A stretch of DNA of 64,000 nt from Linnemannia elongata (taxonomy: Eukaryota > Mortierellomycota > Mortierellomycetes > Mortierellales > Mortierellaceae), in NCBI GenBank assembly GCA_036320915.1, contig JAXBDG010000004.1, positions 2,232,001 through 2,296,000 of the forward strand, written 5' to 3'. A program made the position numbers and the translations under genes. Shown here piece by piece: positions 32,942-43,371 of this stretch. The notes beneath the pieces were generated by a model. The model was not told the DNA's origin, searched no databases, and saw nothing but the letters and a program-made list of their open reading frames with translations. The stretch's first letter is position 1; each line of letters opens with the position of its first letter.

Positions 32942-33607
32942 TGCTATTCCACTGTACCGTGTGGGAGTCGGGGTTGTGGACGATAGTTATAGCGAGAGGT
33001 GTCGTGTCAGCGCGGGGAGGGCTGGGTGGTGAAGGTGGTAGTTGCAGTGGCAGTGGTGGCAAAAAGGGGAAGAGAAGAAAAGAAAAAAGAAAAGAAAAAA
33101 GGAGTGAGTGGGAAGAAAAGAAGAAGAGGAGGCAAAGGCCTAGCAGGACTGTAATGAAAATATTAATATGTGGGGAACCATTCAAAGTGAGATAGAGAGA
33201 GAGAGAAAGAGAGAGCAGAAGGTGAATGAAAGGAGAGCGATTGGCGAGATGCGATTGGCTCACTCGTAGCTCTTGTTTTAACAACCCCAAGGGTTTTTAT
33301 TTATTTATTAGGGTGGTTGTTGCTTCTAATTGTTCACACTTCATCGTCTTGCTTTCTTGTTCATGAACAAAGAAAGGAGACAAGCAGATCAGGGTACTTT
33401 TACTTCTTCTTCTTTTTCTTCTGTTTTCGGAGGTGCATCCATTGACGTCCTGTTGACCGATATGATACACCCTTTTCAGGGACATCCGCGCAGTTGTGTT
33501 TCTTTCCTCTTCTTGATCTAGCAAGCAAAGGATGGATGTCTGCATGGTTGCGTACAATTGTCTCAAACACAAAAAAAAAAAAGGTCAAAGGAACCATGAT
33601 ACGCCAC

Positions 33608-33644
<37 letters not shown>

Positions 33645-34491
33645 ACTTGTGTTCGATTCCCCCCCCTCGAGCTGATGGGATTATCAATTGGAAACATGGA
33701 GAAGAAAGAAAAAGAGGTGGCAACCCAAAACTAGTGTTGCCGTGTTCAAGTGTCAACAACAACGTGGATGATAGATATGTGTTCAATTGCTTGTTACCAA
33801 GTACTGGGCTGTATGTATGTGTGTGTCTGCTGCTCATTTCTCTATTCTCAACTGAGGTTCAGGGACAGATGACTGGATAACTAGAGGACTGGTAATATGG
33901 AATAAGCATATTTTGCAGTGTGGCCAACTTTATTTTATTTCACAACTGATTAGGGATCTGCTGGCTCTCTCCTCGAGAACGTCCTTCATAGTTGATCTTT
34001 CATTTCTATGAAATGGATACGCCCATTCATGCTCCTCGCTAACTCTGCTTGTTGCTCTCTATCCCCGAACAAGCAATTGCGAGTGCAGTTGCAATTGTAT
34101 CCTAGGGTAATCAATTGCCGTCGTCCTCCTCCTCCTCGATCAACCAAACACAATGCGTACATGCCTTGCTTACTGTCTTCTTGTCTGTGTGTGTGTGTCT
34201 GTGTTCGTGTCTCCCGTTGGACCGGGCCAGCCAACCGACGTCCAGTCCGTGGCTCACATAGATTCATGCTTACTACGAACACCGTCCTTTTCTACCTGTC
34301 CGAGTGTATGTGGGGTCAAGGCCCAAAGGCAAAGTCATCTCATTCCTTTTCTTTCTTTTTTCTCTGCATCCTTCCATCTCTCCATCCCCTTCACCTTCCA
34401 TTCATTCTTCCTCATCCACCCTCCCTCCTTCCCTCCGTTCCATCCTCCTTCTCCCCTTCCCCTCCTCTTCTCCCCCCTCCCTCATTCGACA
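32942..34491. promoter_or_regulatory. Divergent intergenic region between MDV1 and the TMEM135-like gene
   Basis: No gene seen. A 32-base A run lies at 33609-33640. The 200 bases next to each start codon are pyrimidine-rich in the sense of that gene (positions 33060-33220 on the minus strand, 34340-34490 on the plus strand). Frames of up to about 250 codons exist only in these low-complexity leaders. Confidence 0.6.
33609..33640. repeat. poly(A) tract, 32 bases
   Basis: Uninterrupted A run in intergenic DNA. Confidence 0.95.
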
Positions 34492-37000
34492 ATGGCTGAT
34501 CACATCCCCTCACCGGTCGAACCCTCCCCTGCCACCCCTCCAGACGAGACCACCCCTGTTGGCGCTCAGTCCCTCTCTTCCTCCTCGAGCCAGACCACCA
34601 CCAACAACTCTGCATCTACTAAACCTACCGCCAAATCGACCCACAGATCTCGCAAACAGCAGAGAGAGGACGATAGGGCAAACTGGGTCAATGGCAAGCG
34701 ACCCAAGGGCTATCGCACACCTGAGGGAAGAGAGGCTGCTGAAAAGTGCAAGAACTACAAATCGGGTGTCTCCATCCCTTATCTTACTCACTCCTGCAAG
34801 ACCTACGAGGGTGTCCTCAAGCATGCCATTCTCGGAGCAATACGTACGAATCTATTTGCCTATCTTTGTGCTCGTTTGGCAGTGCTATGCAAGTCTCCTT
34901 TTTTGCCTTTGTGCTATCTTTCTATCGTTGAAGGAGGGAAGGATCGATTGGGTCCCTGATCCAAGAGTTGACTGACTGAGTTGAAATGCTTTTATACGGG
35001 CAATTAGGATCGGGTGGACTCTCCTATGGAGCCAAGGCCCTCGTTAACTTGTGCTTGGGCATGCTCAAAGTCATGAAGGGAAAGTAAGTAACATTAAATA
35101 AGGCCATGTCTAATGCACTCTGTGCTAACCTTGCCCCCCTGAAGGACTCTTTAGCTAATCTGATCTCGCTTGAACAATAGGGGATCATTCCTGACGGTGG
35201 CTAAGGACGCATTCACGGGCGCGGATGCTTTGCGGTTTGGATCCTTCTTTGGCATGTTTTCGTTCCTTTGGAAACTGGTCAACAATGGTCTGACACTCTA
35301 CAGAGGCACCGACGACAGGATCAACGGAGCCATTGCAGGTAACCCAAAGGATTACAGAAGGACCAGCGGACAAAAAGCAGACAAAGGTCCGTGGACAACA
35401 GCTAATCTCCTTTTTTTTCATTTGCATGTGGTGTGCGTAACATCGACAAACAATAAGGTGCCATTGCTGGTTTGGCCTTGTTCATCGAAGCCCCTGAGAG
35501 AAGAGTGACCTTTGCCCAACAGATGTTCATCCGGTAAGACAACAAGAAGCATATTCGATAAACAAGGACATCTCCCTCCTTCCTCCTTGAATCTATTTTT
35601 TTTTGCTCCTTTATCTTTTTTTTTTTTTTTTGTCTTTCACAGTGCAAGATGTATATGCGCTTACTAATCTCAAATGCTTTCTTGCCAACAACGAATGTGA
35701 TCGGTCTGATAGGTCAATGCAGGGTGTCTACAATGCAGGCAAGTACCGGGGCCAGTTCTCGTTCCGCCATGGTGACGCCCTTCTCTTCGCCATCGGTTCC
35801 GCCCAAGTCATGTACGCCTACACCGTAAGTCCTTCCTTCTATTGTCCCTTCACCAACATCGGATCCGAAAAATGTTTTTTTTTGCTGTGCTGCTCATTTT
35901 TACTTTTACCATGTCTAACTAAAAATTATCCTATTCAATAGATGCACCCGGACACGATTCCAAAGGAGTTCTTCCAATTCATGGTCAAGACAGCGCGTGT
36001 GCCCGCCGAAGCATTGGCGATGAACAGGACTCGTGTTCGTGGGTTCCCTCTGGATTTGAAACAGGTTCGGGCAATGGTCGATCGGTTCAACCCCACAGCC
36101 TTGACATTGGAGACTGTCGCCAACATGTCCGAGACCGTCGAGGCCTTGCCCTGTGCGGGTCTGCATCCTTGGGTCGACTCCTGTCGGGAAACCAATATTG
36201 ATCGCTTTATTGGGGTTACCAAGACCATCTTCCCTGTCTATGCGACCTTGAATTTTGTACCCTTGGTCGTCCTCCGCATGAAGCGCTTGCTCAAAGAGTA
36301 TGTACACCTGATTTCCTTTGTACTGCATTATTATTTGTTTTTGAGGCTTCAAATGACACCTCAGATCAAGGGATGTTGGATTCTTGTTCTATCACTGACC
36401 AGAGATATCAACTGCTTATTCTACTTTAGTCCGGTAAATGTCCTGTCAAAGACAACATTCAACACCCTCCGGTCCTCCGCCTTCCTCGCAGTCTTTGTGG
36501 CCCTTTACCAGACCCAGATCTGCACACACCGGAACCTCCTTAATGCCGGATGGAAACTGGGCAACAGCAAGTACCTGTACTGGCTCTTTGGTCTCGTCAG
36601 TGCTGTATCTGCCATCATGGTCGAACAGGAGAGTCGACGTGCAGAGTTGGCGTTCTATGTGATTCCTAAGGCAGCTGATTCGTTGTATAGGATTCTGTAC
36701 CGCAAGAACTGGGTTAAGGGCGTTAGGCATTGGGAGGTTATGACCTTTTCCTTTGCTATGTCTCTTGTCATGGTATTTTGCTTTCTTTTTTGTTTGCTTT
36801 TTTTGTGAATGGTTGAAGACTTGTGTGAATTGAGGATGAGTGGAAGAAGATGGCCGACTAACGCGATCTTTTTTTTTTTTTTTTTTTTTTTTCTTTTTCT
36901 TTTTTTCTTACGCGTGTCATAGTCATTCTACCAGCGCGAGGAGCAAGTGCTTTCGCCATTCGTCACCAAGATGATCTACCATATCCTTGGAAAGAACTAG
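34492..37000 (+). CDS. TMEM135-like multi-pass membrane protein
   Basis: Eight exons, 34492-34843, 35008-35083, 35181-35338, 35458-35533, 35713-35824, 35942-36297, 36430-36772 and 36923-37000, give 516 residues. The N-terminus (1-70) is Ser/Thr/Pro-rich and disordered. A Cys-containing segment (SCKTYEGVLKHAILGAIRSG) begins the membrane part, a glycine-rich LSYGAKALVNL / FGSFFGMFSFLWKLVN pair follows, then YNAGKYRGQFSFRHGDALLF, which is the characteristic TMEM135 central motif, and a C-terminal LRSSAFLAVFVALYQTQIC helix. Animal TMEM135 acts in peroxisomal/mitochondrial lipid metabolism and mitochondrial dynamics; the fungal role is inferred only. The fifth exon join (CG|G) skips a stretch with stops and restores the motif. 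Intron 7 contains a 24-base T run. Confidence 0.85.
36869..36892. repeat. poly(T) tract, 24 bases, intron 7 of the TMEM135-like gene
   Basis: Uninterrupted T run, extended by further T-rich sequence to the acceptor. Confidence 0.9.
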
Positions 37001-37181
37001 ACTTATTTTACCATTTTCAGATATCCCTCACTACATACAACGGCGAAAAGGTCGATCATTAAACCCCTCCCCCCCAACAAGATACCACCAATCAACCCAT
37101 ACATAGACAAAGGACGCGTTAGAATTTTTATATACGCGTATATTTGGGATATTGTACTTTTAGCGGCAAAAACTTCCGCTG

Positions 37182-38707
37182 CTAGTCTTCGCGCTCCTCA
37201 AGGAGGGGTCTCCAGGTGTCGTTGACAAACATATCAAAGGGATCTTGAGTCTTGCGGACACGGTTCAAAACCGTCAATCGGTCCTTGTACTCTCGACGGA
37301 GGGCGGGGATCACACCTGGGATCTGCTCCCACAGCTTCGCCCAATGAGGTCTATTCGAAAAGCGCGCACGGAGGGAAGATTATTTTGTTAGACATTTTGT
37401 TGCTTTCGATGGATAATGCCAAAAAGAAAAAAAAAAAAATGGAGAATACTTACTTGGCGTTGTACTTGTCGATCCACCCACCAAGAACACCCTGCGAATA
37501 CTCCACAAACCCAGGAGTCTCCTTGGCTCCCAACACATTAATCATACAATAAATTGCCTCCTCATCCTCCTTCTCATACACAAACGACATCATCTTTCTC
37601 GAAGCCTTAATAAACCTCACCTCCAAACAGGTCCCAATCCTGCTTGGGAACTCACTCGTCGAGAACGCGTAGTTCTTCTCCACCAACTCGTTAAAGCATT
37701 TTACGAAATTCGAGAAATCGGGAGCGAGTTTGAACCCAGCACTGGCATCATAAAACTTGCCCTCTCCGGTTCCTTCGCCGCCCTGGGTCACATCGAAATG
37801 GATCGCGTCCGGGATCTCCTTGACGATCTCCCCAACCTTAAAAGCCGCGAACGCTGGGTGATCAACAGTAGGTGCCTGATCCTTAAGCTTCTCCAAATCT
37901 TCGACAGGATCCAACGTCCTTCTCCATTGCTTCAACCAAAACCGGTCATTCTTTTCCTTCCCCAGAAACGTCCCATGGGGCCAATACAAAATCTCTGTCG
38001 AATCATTCCTCTCCACCATCTCTTTCAACCTCAACCCGGCCCCGGGGCCCTCAAAATAATCCGCTACAGACTCATAGGAATCAATGGCACGAAGACGGTA
38101 GTGGGACATGGGGACAAGTTTAAGGGTGGCGGTGTAGACGATTCCGAGAAGACCCAGGTTAATGGAGGCGATGTTGAAGGCCTCGGGGTCGTCGGCTTCA
38201 GAGTAGATATGGAGTTCTCCGTAGGCGTTGACGATTGTGATTTCGGTTAGTGTGTCGCTCACTGTTCTGCCGTCCAATCCTGCGCCGTGCTATTTGAGAA
38301 GGACAAGGGATTAGGAGAATTTTAGTCGTCTATGTCTGAAGGACGGGAGAGGTAGTGACTCCTTTGTAACACGTTTTTTTTTTTTTTTTTATTTTTTTTT
38401 TTATTGCATGACCTTGTGCGACGAGTGAGGTGACTTACACAACCCATGGTGAGGATGCCTCCATAACGAATCTAGGCCATTCGCAAGCAGAAAAATGAAC
38501 AGAGAAAGAAAAGGTTATATCAGTTTCAGCCTCTTGGCTGTGCACGTTTTGCATGCAATCGAGAACCAAAGGAAGGGGGCTAGGAAAAACGAATGGCTCT
38601 CCCTTCCCATATCTCAGAGAAAAGAAGGACAGCGAACGTGTCGGTGGGAAAGTTTCCCCTTCAATCGTTCAAACAAGTTTTCATACAATACGACACGCAA
38701 CAACCAC

Positions 38708-38740
<33 letters not shown>

Positions 38741-39234
38741 GTTTGAAAAAGACTTACATCGGTTGGCATAACATTTGAAGCCAAAGCCAAAGGCGGATCA
38801 TGCTTCCTCAAAACCTCATCCAACTCCTTCACCTCAACCCCCATCTCAATTGTCACCGTCCACTCTCCATTCTCCCCCTTTATGGGCTTCTCAATCCTAT
38901 TCATCCCATTAATCGACACCATATAATCCTGCGTAACAGCGGTGCCCGACCAAGAATGTCCATTACCGACACATCGGACCTTCTTCTTGTTCTCGGTCGC
39001 TTCTCGGATAATGACTTGAAGGTCTTCGAGGGTATTAGGGTAGAAGAGGCGTTCGGGTTGGGCGGATAGGGTGTTTGCCCAGTTTGTCCAGTTGTCCCCG
39101 GAGGAGAAGGAGACCCCGTCGACGATCGCCATGGGGGACCCGAGCATGACGATGGGTTCTTGTTCGGTGGGTGCGGCGGTAGGCTTGACGCTGATGGGAG
39201 CGGGAGTATCGAGGGTGGGGTTATCAGTTGTCAT
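37182..39234 (-). CDS. ALO1: D-arabinono-1,4-lactone oxidase-like FAD enzyme
   Basis: Four exons on the minus strand, 39234-38758, 38471-38439 (only 33 bases), 38289-37454 and 37350-37182, give 504 residues. The N-terminal FAD-binding PCMH domain holds VGNGHSW with His93 at the position that carries covalent FAD in this VAO-type family, followed by the ASNVMPTDIRYGGILTMGCHGAG loop across exons 1-3. The C-terminal ALO domain ends with the family signature PHWAKLW and a final WRPLLEERED. The enzyme makes the last step of D-erythroascorbate (fungal vitamin C analogue) synthesis, giving hydrogen peroxide, usually at the outer mitochondrial membrane. No clear membrane helix is seen here. Intron 1 contains a 31-base A run near the donor. 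A decayed copy of the last exon lies at 39952-40039. Confidence 0.9.
38709..38739. repeat. poly(A) tract, 31 bases, intron 1 of ALO1
   Basis: Uninterrupted A run (poly(T) in the sense strand) close to the 5' splice site of the intron. Confidence 0.95.
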
Positions 39235-39951
39235 TTTTCGAAATGTGTGTGGTTGGTGGGTAAGGACGGGAAGCGTTGAAAAAGGAGAAAAGAAAAGAAA
39301 AGAGAAAGAAAAGAAAAGAGAAAGAAAAGAAATGAAAAGAGAAAGATAAAAAGAACGGGTCAGGGATGGACCGCTACAGAACAAAAAAAAAAAAAAGTTG
39401 AGAGCACTACAACTGCAGGAAGAAACTGGCTGGCTGCACTGTTGGCGTCCCTGGATTTCTTTCCTTTCCGTGGATTGTCAGTCCTGTCTGTCCCATTCGA
39501 ACACAGGAAGAAAAAAAGGGCTCACCTCTCTTTTTCTCTTTTGTGTTCAATTGAATATCTCCGTTTTTCCCGCGGCTACATTATCGGTTTATCTTCCTAT
39601 GCATATGCACCCATGCACCCATCTCAACACGCGAAAACAAGTATTGCAGAAACGCCACTCAGTGCCTTTTTTGAGCAAACCCGATCTTGGTGTTCGCCGC
39701 CGCACCCAGCCCCTCCTCTTTCAACCCGATTGCCCCTCAGAGTATTGTTCCTGCCATACATAATAGCCTTGATTGCCAATTTATTAGCACCTATCCAGCA
39801 AGGTACACTATTACAATACTTCAAGTTCCAGGGGTCAAGATGAACACATATTGGCGTGCCTTAATGGCGAGAGTTTCTGTCGTGAAGTTATATGTCTATT
39901 GACGGTTCGTTATAGGTGTGCTACGAGACGAAAGGTCCGTCCTGCTTCTAC
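39235..39951. other. Intergenic region upstream of ALO1
   Basis: Pyrimidine-rich in the sense of ALO1 near its start codon; no gene seen in the remainder. Confidence 0.55.
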
Positions 39952-40039
39952 TACTCCCCGCGTTCCTCAAGAAGGGGTCTCCAGGTATCGCTGACAAACA
40001 TGTCAAAGGGATCTTGAGTCTTGCGGATCCGGTTCAGAA
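39952..40039 (-). pseudogene. Relic of the last exon of an ALO1 duplicate
   Basis: On the minus strand this reads VLNRIRKTQDPFDMFVSDTW and continues RPLLEERGE then stop, against VLNRVRKTQDPFDMFVNDTW and RPLLEERED in the intact gene. Over about 83 aligned bases I count eight differences. Similarity ends abruptly at about 40040, inside the exon, and nothing else of the gene is found upstream, so this is a tandem duplicate from which all but the 3' end has been lost. Confidence 0.8.
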
Positions 40040-40391
40040 CCACACAAGAAAGGCTTACACATAAAGTGGCAGTCTTTGTGTTCTGGCGTTCCCGCAGGCA
40101 ATAAACTTTTCATACATCTCGTCCCATAGACAGACCTGGATCGTTGAAGTGCAGGAACGAAACATAAGAGATCCATTTTTTGAGTACCTACTCCCGAATC
40201 CATTTTGAGCGCAGTCAAAGATGTCCAGTGAGTAGTTGCGAAGCATTGCAGACCTAATTGCATGTTTGTACATGATGTTCGTTCCAGGCACGCTATCATT
40301 CTTTACTCTTCATCCAGATTGTTGGTTCCAGTGTATTTTCGAGGTTCATGTCGGATCCATGTGTGTTGAGTTGTTAAAACTGCATGATGCA

Positions 40392-40397
40392 TTTATT
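40392..40397 (-). terminator. Putative polyadenylation signal of the COA8-like gene
   Basis: AATAAA on the minus strand about 60 bases after the COA8 stop codon. Confidence 0.5.
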
Positions 40398-40457
40398 CTA
40401 AATAATTATGTCGGTTCTGGCTCCTTTGGAAGAGCGAAGGGGCGGAGATCATACCCA

Positions 40458-41231
40458 TTAGGAACGAGTGGTCCATTTCCTGACGGCGGCCTTTGCAGCA
40501 GGGAGGAGAAGGCCAATGTTCTCAATCCACCACTGCTTGTTGTAGTTGAGCTGTCGGTCGTACGCCTTGTCCAAAAAGTCCTTGTAGAACACTGAGAGCT
40601 CGTCTGTCGTCACTGGCTGGTTTCCGTTCGTTGCACGGACTAATCGTATCATTCCATGTCATAAAAACCGCGTTAGTATGTCTTGACTACACCGTGTTAT
40701 TCAATTGAAGCAACAGTCGCATCCGAACGAGTCCCGCAAGTATGTACCTTTCTCCTCGAATTCGGCTTTGGCCTTGTTGAACATAGCGTTATTGTTGACC
40801 CAAAAGTTCTGGTTGAAGGCATCGACACGCTCGCATCTCTCCCGGAAGAGTCGATCCTCCTTGGACTCGTTGGCAGGGATGGGGTATAAGACGGGACGGA
40901 GGTTCGAAACTGGGTGTGGGTTGCCGACAAGGAACTTGTCCCTGTTCTGAGCTGGGTCTAGACTCTCTCTCTTCTTTGTCGATGATGGTTCTGTGGATGC
41001 TGATCCTGCTGCTTTTGATGCAGCAGCCTTGGCGCTAGAGGAGGCTGCTTTTGATGCTGCCGCCTTTGCATTGGAAGAAGCTTGCCTCCTGCAGATCCTG
41101 ATCGCCGTTGTTGCTGTCCTTGTCTATGTGGTTTGGGGGAATAATTACTGTTAATATCGGTAGCAATTAACAAGAGTGTCTTTTCTGGAGTCAAGATCTG
41201 GTTTTCATTCTCTTACTCTTAATGAGTTCAT
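40458..41231 (-). CDS. COA8: COA8 (APOPT1)-like cytochrome c oxidase assembly factor
   Basis: Three exons on the minus strand: 41231-41217 (15 bases, MNSLR), 41123-40748 and 40639-40458, giving 190 residues. The first two exons join to MNSLRTRTATTAIRICRRQA, a textbook mitochondrial presequence rich in Arg/Thr/Ser without acids, which supports the tiny first exon. An Ala/Ser/Lys linker follows. The conserved core begins NPHPVSNLRPVLYPIPANES (human COA8 has YSNLRPVHFYIPENES), continues FNQNFWVNNNAMFNKAKAEF and ends with FYKDFLDKAYDRQLNYNKQW. COA8 is a matrix protein that protects complex IV assembly under oxidative stress. The upstream flank is shared, at 0.8 kb, with the PPxY protein gene. Confidence 0.88.
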
Positions 41232-42062
41232 GGCGAAGGAATTGGGTTATGGTAGTGGTTGTTGCTCGTAGAGGACAAAGGAGGAGGATGAGGAGGGTAT
41301 GGAATGGGAATGAATGTGAGTGTATGATGGTGATTGAGCGGGAGTCGTTCGCGAACAATAGGAAGCGAAGAGCAGAGAGGGTAAGGCCAAAAGGGGGATG
41401 CCTTGTTCTCCTTGGTCTCGCGTATGGGTGTTTGGCCAACTCGGACAATCCGATCCCCAGTCACATTCAGACTGCACGAAATGCATTTTGCCGCTTTGCA
41501 GCTCATGCGATGATTCAGCGGGTGTCCTAGCGGGGAGGAGTTCTCCTGCTTCTGCAGGTCTGCATGATGGACGATAGGGTGGCCAGGAGCAACTAGAGCA
41601 GGGTGTTAGAATCGAGAGTGAGCAAGGGAAGAGGCGATCGATAGTGAATGATGCTTCATTGCGGATAATTGGACAATTGACCTCACTCGCCAGGAGAAGG
41701 GGGTCAACAAGCAATTGGAAGTGAGGGGCTCGACAGCACTCTCTCTCAGATATGTAAGCACGGGTCAGAAGGGTCCAGGCGACAAACAACTCGATTGTTT
41801 CTTTTTTGTCTGACCCCTCTGTCCCTAGAGCTCTCTTCTTTCCTTTTCTTTCTTTCCATACTTCCTTCTTTCGTTCTCTCCTCTCCACTTCATTCATTCC
41901 ACCACAGCCTCATTCCTCATTCCTTTTCTTCTCCTTTCTTTTCACTCTCACAGTTCACCCTTCCTCTTTATCTCTCTTCCCCTTTCAAACAACACCCTCA
42001 CCTCCCTTAACAAGGCACCTCCTCACACCACACAGCACACGACAACGACAACAGTAGAAAGA
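41232..42062. promoter_or_regulatory. Divergent intergenic region between COA8 and the PPxY protein gene
   Basis: No gene seen. The last 200 bases before 42063 are C/T-rich then CACA/CAAC-rich, and the first 250 bases upstream of COA8 are C/T-rich on the minus strand. Confidence 0.55.
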
Positions 42063-43249
42063 ATGCCGATTCTAAGAACATTCCCATTACTCCACACACT
42101 TAACCGCCCCCTCCTCGACACAGCCGCACACCAACAACCACACCAAGCAGAAGAAGCCGCCGAAAGAGGGCACGCAGTGATCGAAGGAAACCTAGGAGAC
42201 TACCCTTCAGAACTCCTTCAACTCCGTCTGCAGGCCATCCAGAACCACCTCTCGAAACACCACCCCTCGACCGCGATCTATATTGCATCCTTGGGCGCAG
42301 TCCTGGTGATCACCATCACGCTGATTGCCACCTGTCTGGCCCTCCATGTATCTGACGGCAAGCCCTGGGTGTTGGGCGTGATTGTGATTATGATCCTTGT
42401 CTTTGTCTCCAAGATGGCCTTCCTTTCGCGGATAGAGAAGGTACAATCCATAGCCCTTTTTGTTCCCGCCCTGCAAGAGAAGAGTCGATGGTGTGCTATT
42501 TTTCCATCTCTGAATGGTTGTCCAAGAGGGGCTCGATTGGCTGGTTGATGGCGTGCTTTTGACGACTTTGTGTCTGTGTGACCCAAACAAACAAACAAAA
42601 TCTTTGAACTGAGAATTGAAACTAACTTTCACGTCCACCTGGATCCTATCAAACCCTTTTCTTCTCACTCCGACTTCCTTCCTTCCTTCTCCAGGAACAC
42701 AAAGGGATTGCTTCGCTACTCCAGACATTCAACGAACAAGACATGCCCCACTATGGCGTGCTCTACCGCCTCAGACCCCGGGCCTACTCTTCCCCTTCTC
42801 CTTCCACAGCATCAACAGCCACGGGAACAAGGACGACACGGTCAGATTGGCCAATTCGACTCGCCTACAGACTCAACCTCGGCCTACCCTGTTGGGCACT
42901 CGACCTGACAACCATTGACCATATCGACGAATTCTCCTTTCAGGATCACCCTGCCACAGACCCTCATGCATCCCCTGAAGAGATCTTGGCCAGGGAAAAC
43001 GAATTGCCAACCTATCGTCCAAAAGCGGAAGAGGAGGATAACGAGAACGGGATTGAACATCATCATTCTCAGCAACATCGGGTTCTGGGTGAGGCTTTGC
43101 CGCCACAGTATGCCGACATTGTGGAAATGCAGTCGGTGGTAACAGAAGACCCTTCTTCTTCTTCTTCTCCACTCTCTCCTGGATCCTCTCACATTGTTCA
43201 AGCGCCAGCAACAACAACGACAGCAGGGCCATCATTTCAAAGGATATAA
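42063..43249 (+). CDS. Two-helix membrane protein with PPxY motif, possible Rsp5/Nedd4 adaptor
   Basis: Two exons, 42063-42440 and 42695-43249, give 310 residues. Two adjacent hydrophobic helices (about 71-95 and 101-121) form a hairpin, so both long ends face the same side, presumably the cytosol. The tail is Pro/Ser-rich and holds LPTY (230-233) and a true WW-domain ligand PPQY (262-265), flanked by acidic residues. Small membrane proteins with PPxY motifs, such as Bsd2, Tre1 and Rcr1 of yeast, recruit the ubiquitin ligase Rsp5 to cargo. I infer such a role by motif only; I do not recognise the family. An AATAAA at 43300-43305 lies 51 bases past the stop, overlapping the 3' end of the convergent pICln gene. 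Confidence 0.75.
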
Positions 43250-43299
43250 ACTATCACACTCTATACCCCACCCACTATTTAACACAACCCTTGTACCAT

Positions 43300-43305
43300 A
43301 ATAAA
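43300..43305 (+). terminator. Putative polyadenylation signal of the PPxY protein gene
   Basis: AATAAA 51 bases after the stop codon. The opposing signal of pICln is only 30 bases further on, so the two transcripts' 3' ends probably overlap. Confidence 0.55.
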
Positions 43306-43334
43306 CGACCCGTCATGCCTTTTTGTTAACAGCA

Positions 43335-43340
43335 TTTATT
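43335..43340 (-). terminator. Putative polyadenylation signal of pICln
   Basis: AATAAA on the minus strand 32 bases after the stop codon of the spliced (three-exon) pICln form at 43372, which supports that exon being the real 3' end. Confidence 0.55.
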
Positions 43341-43371
43341 TGCAAAGAATCCAAGAAACTACACTGCATGT

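Noticed and set aside
35641..35712. Extra small exon in the TMEM135-like gene after 35641
   Set aside because: Acceptor use at 35641 leads to a stop within nine codons in the required phase; direct joining of 35533 to 35713 restores the conserved motif.
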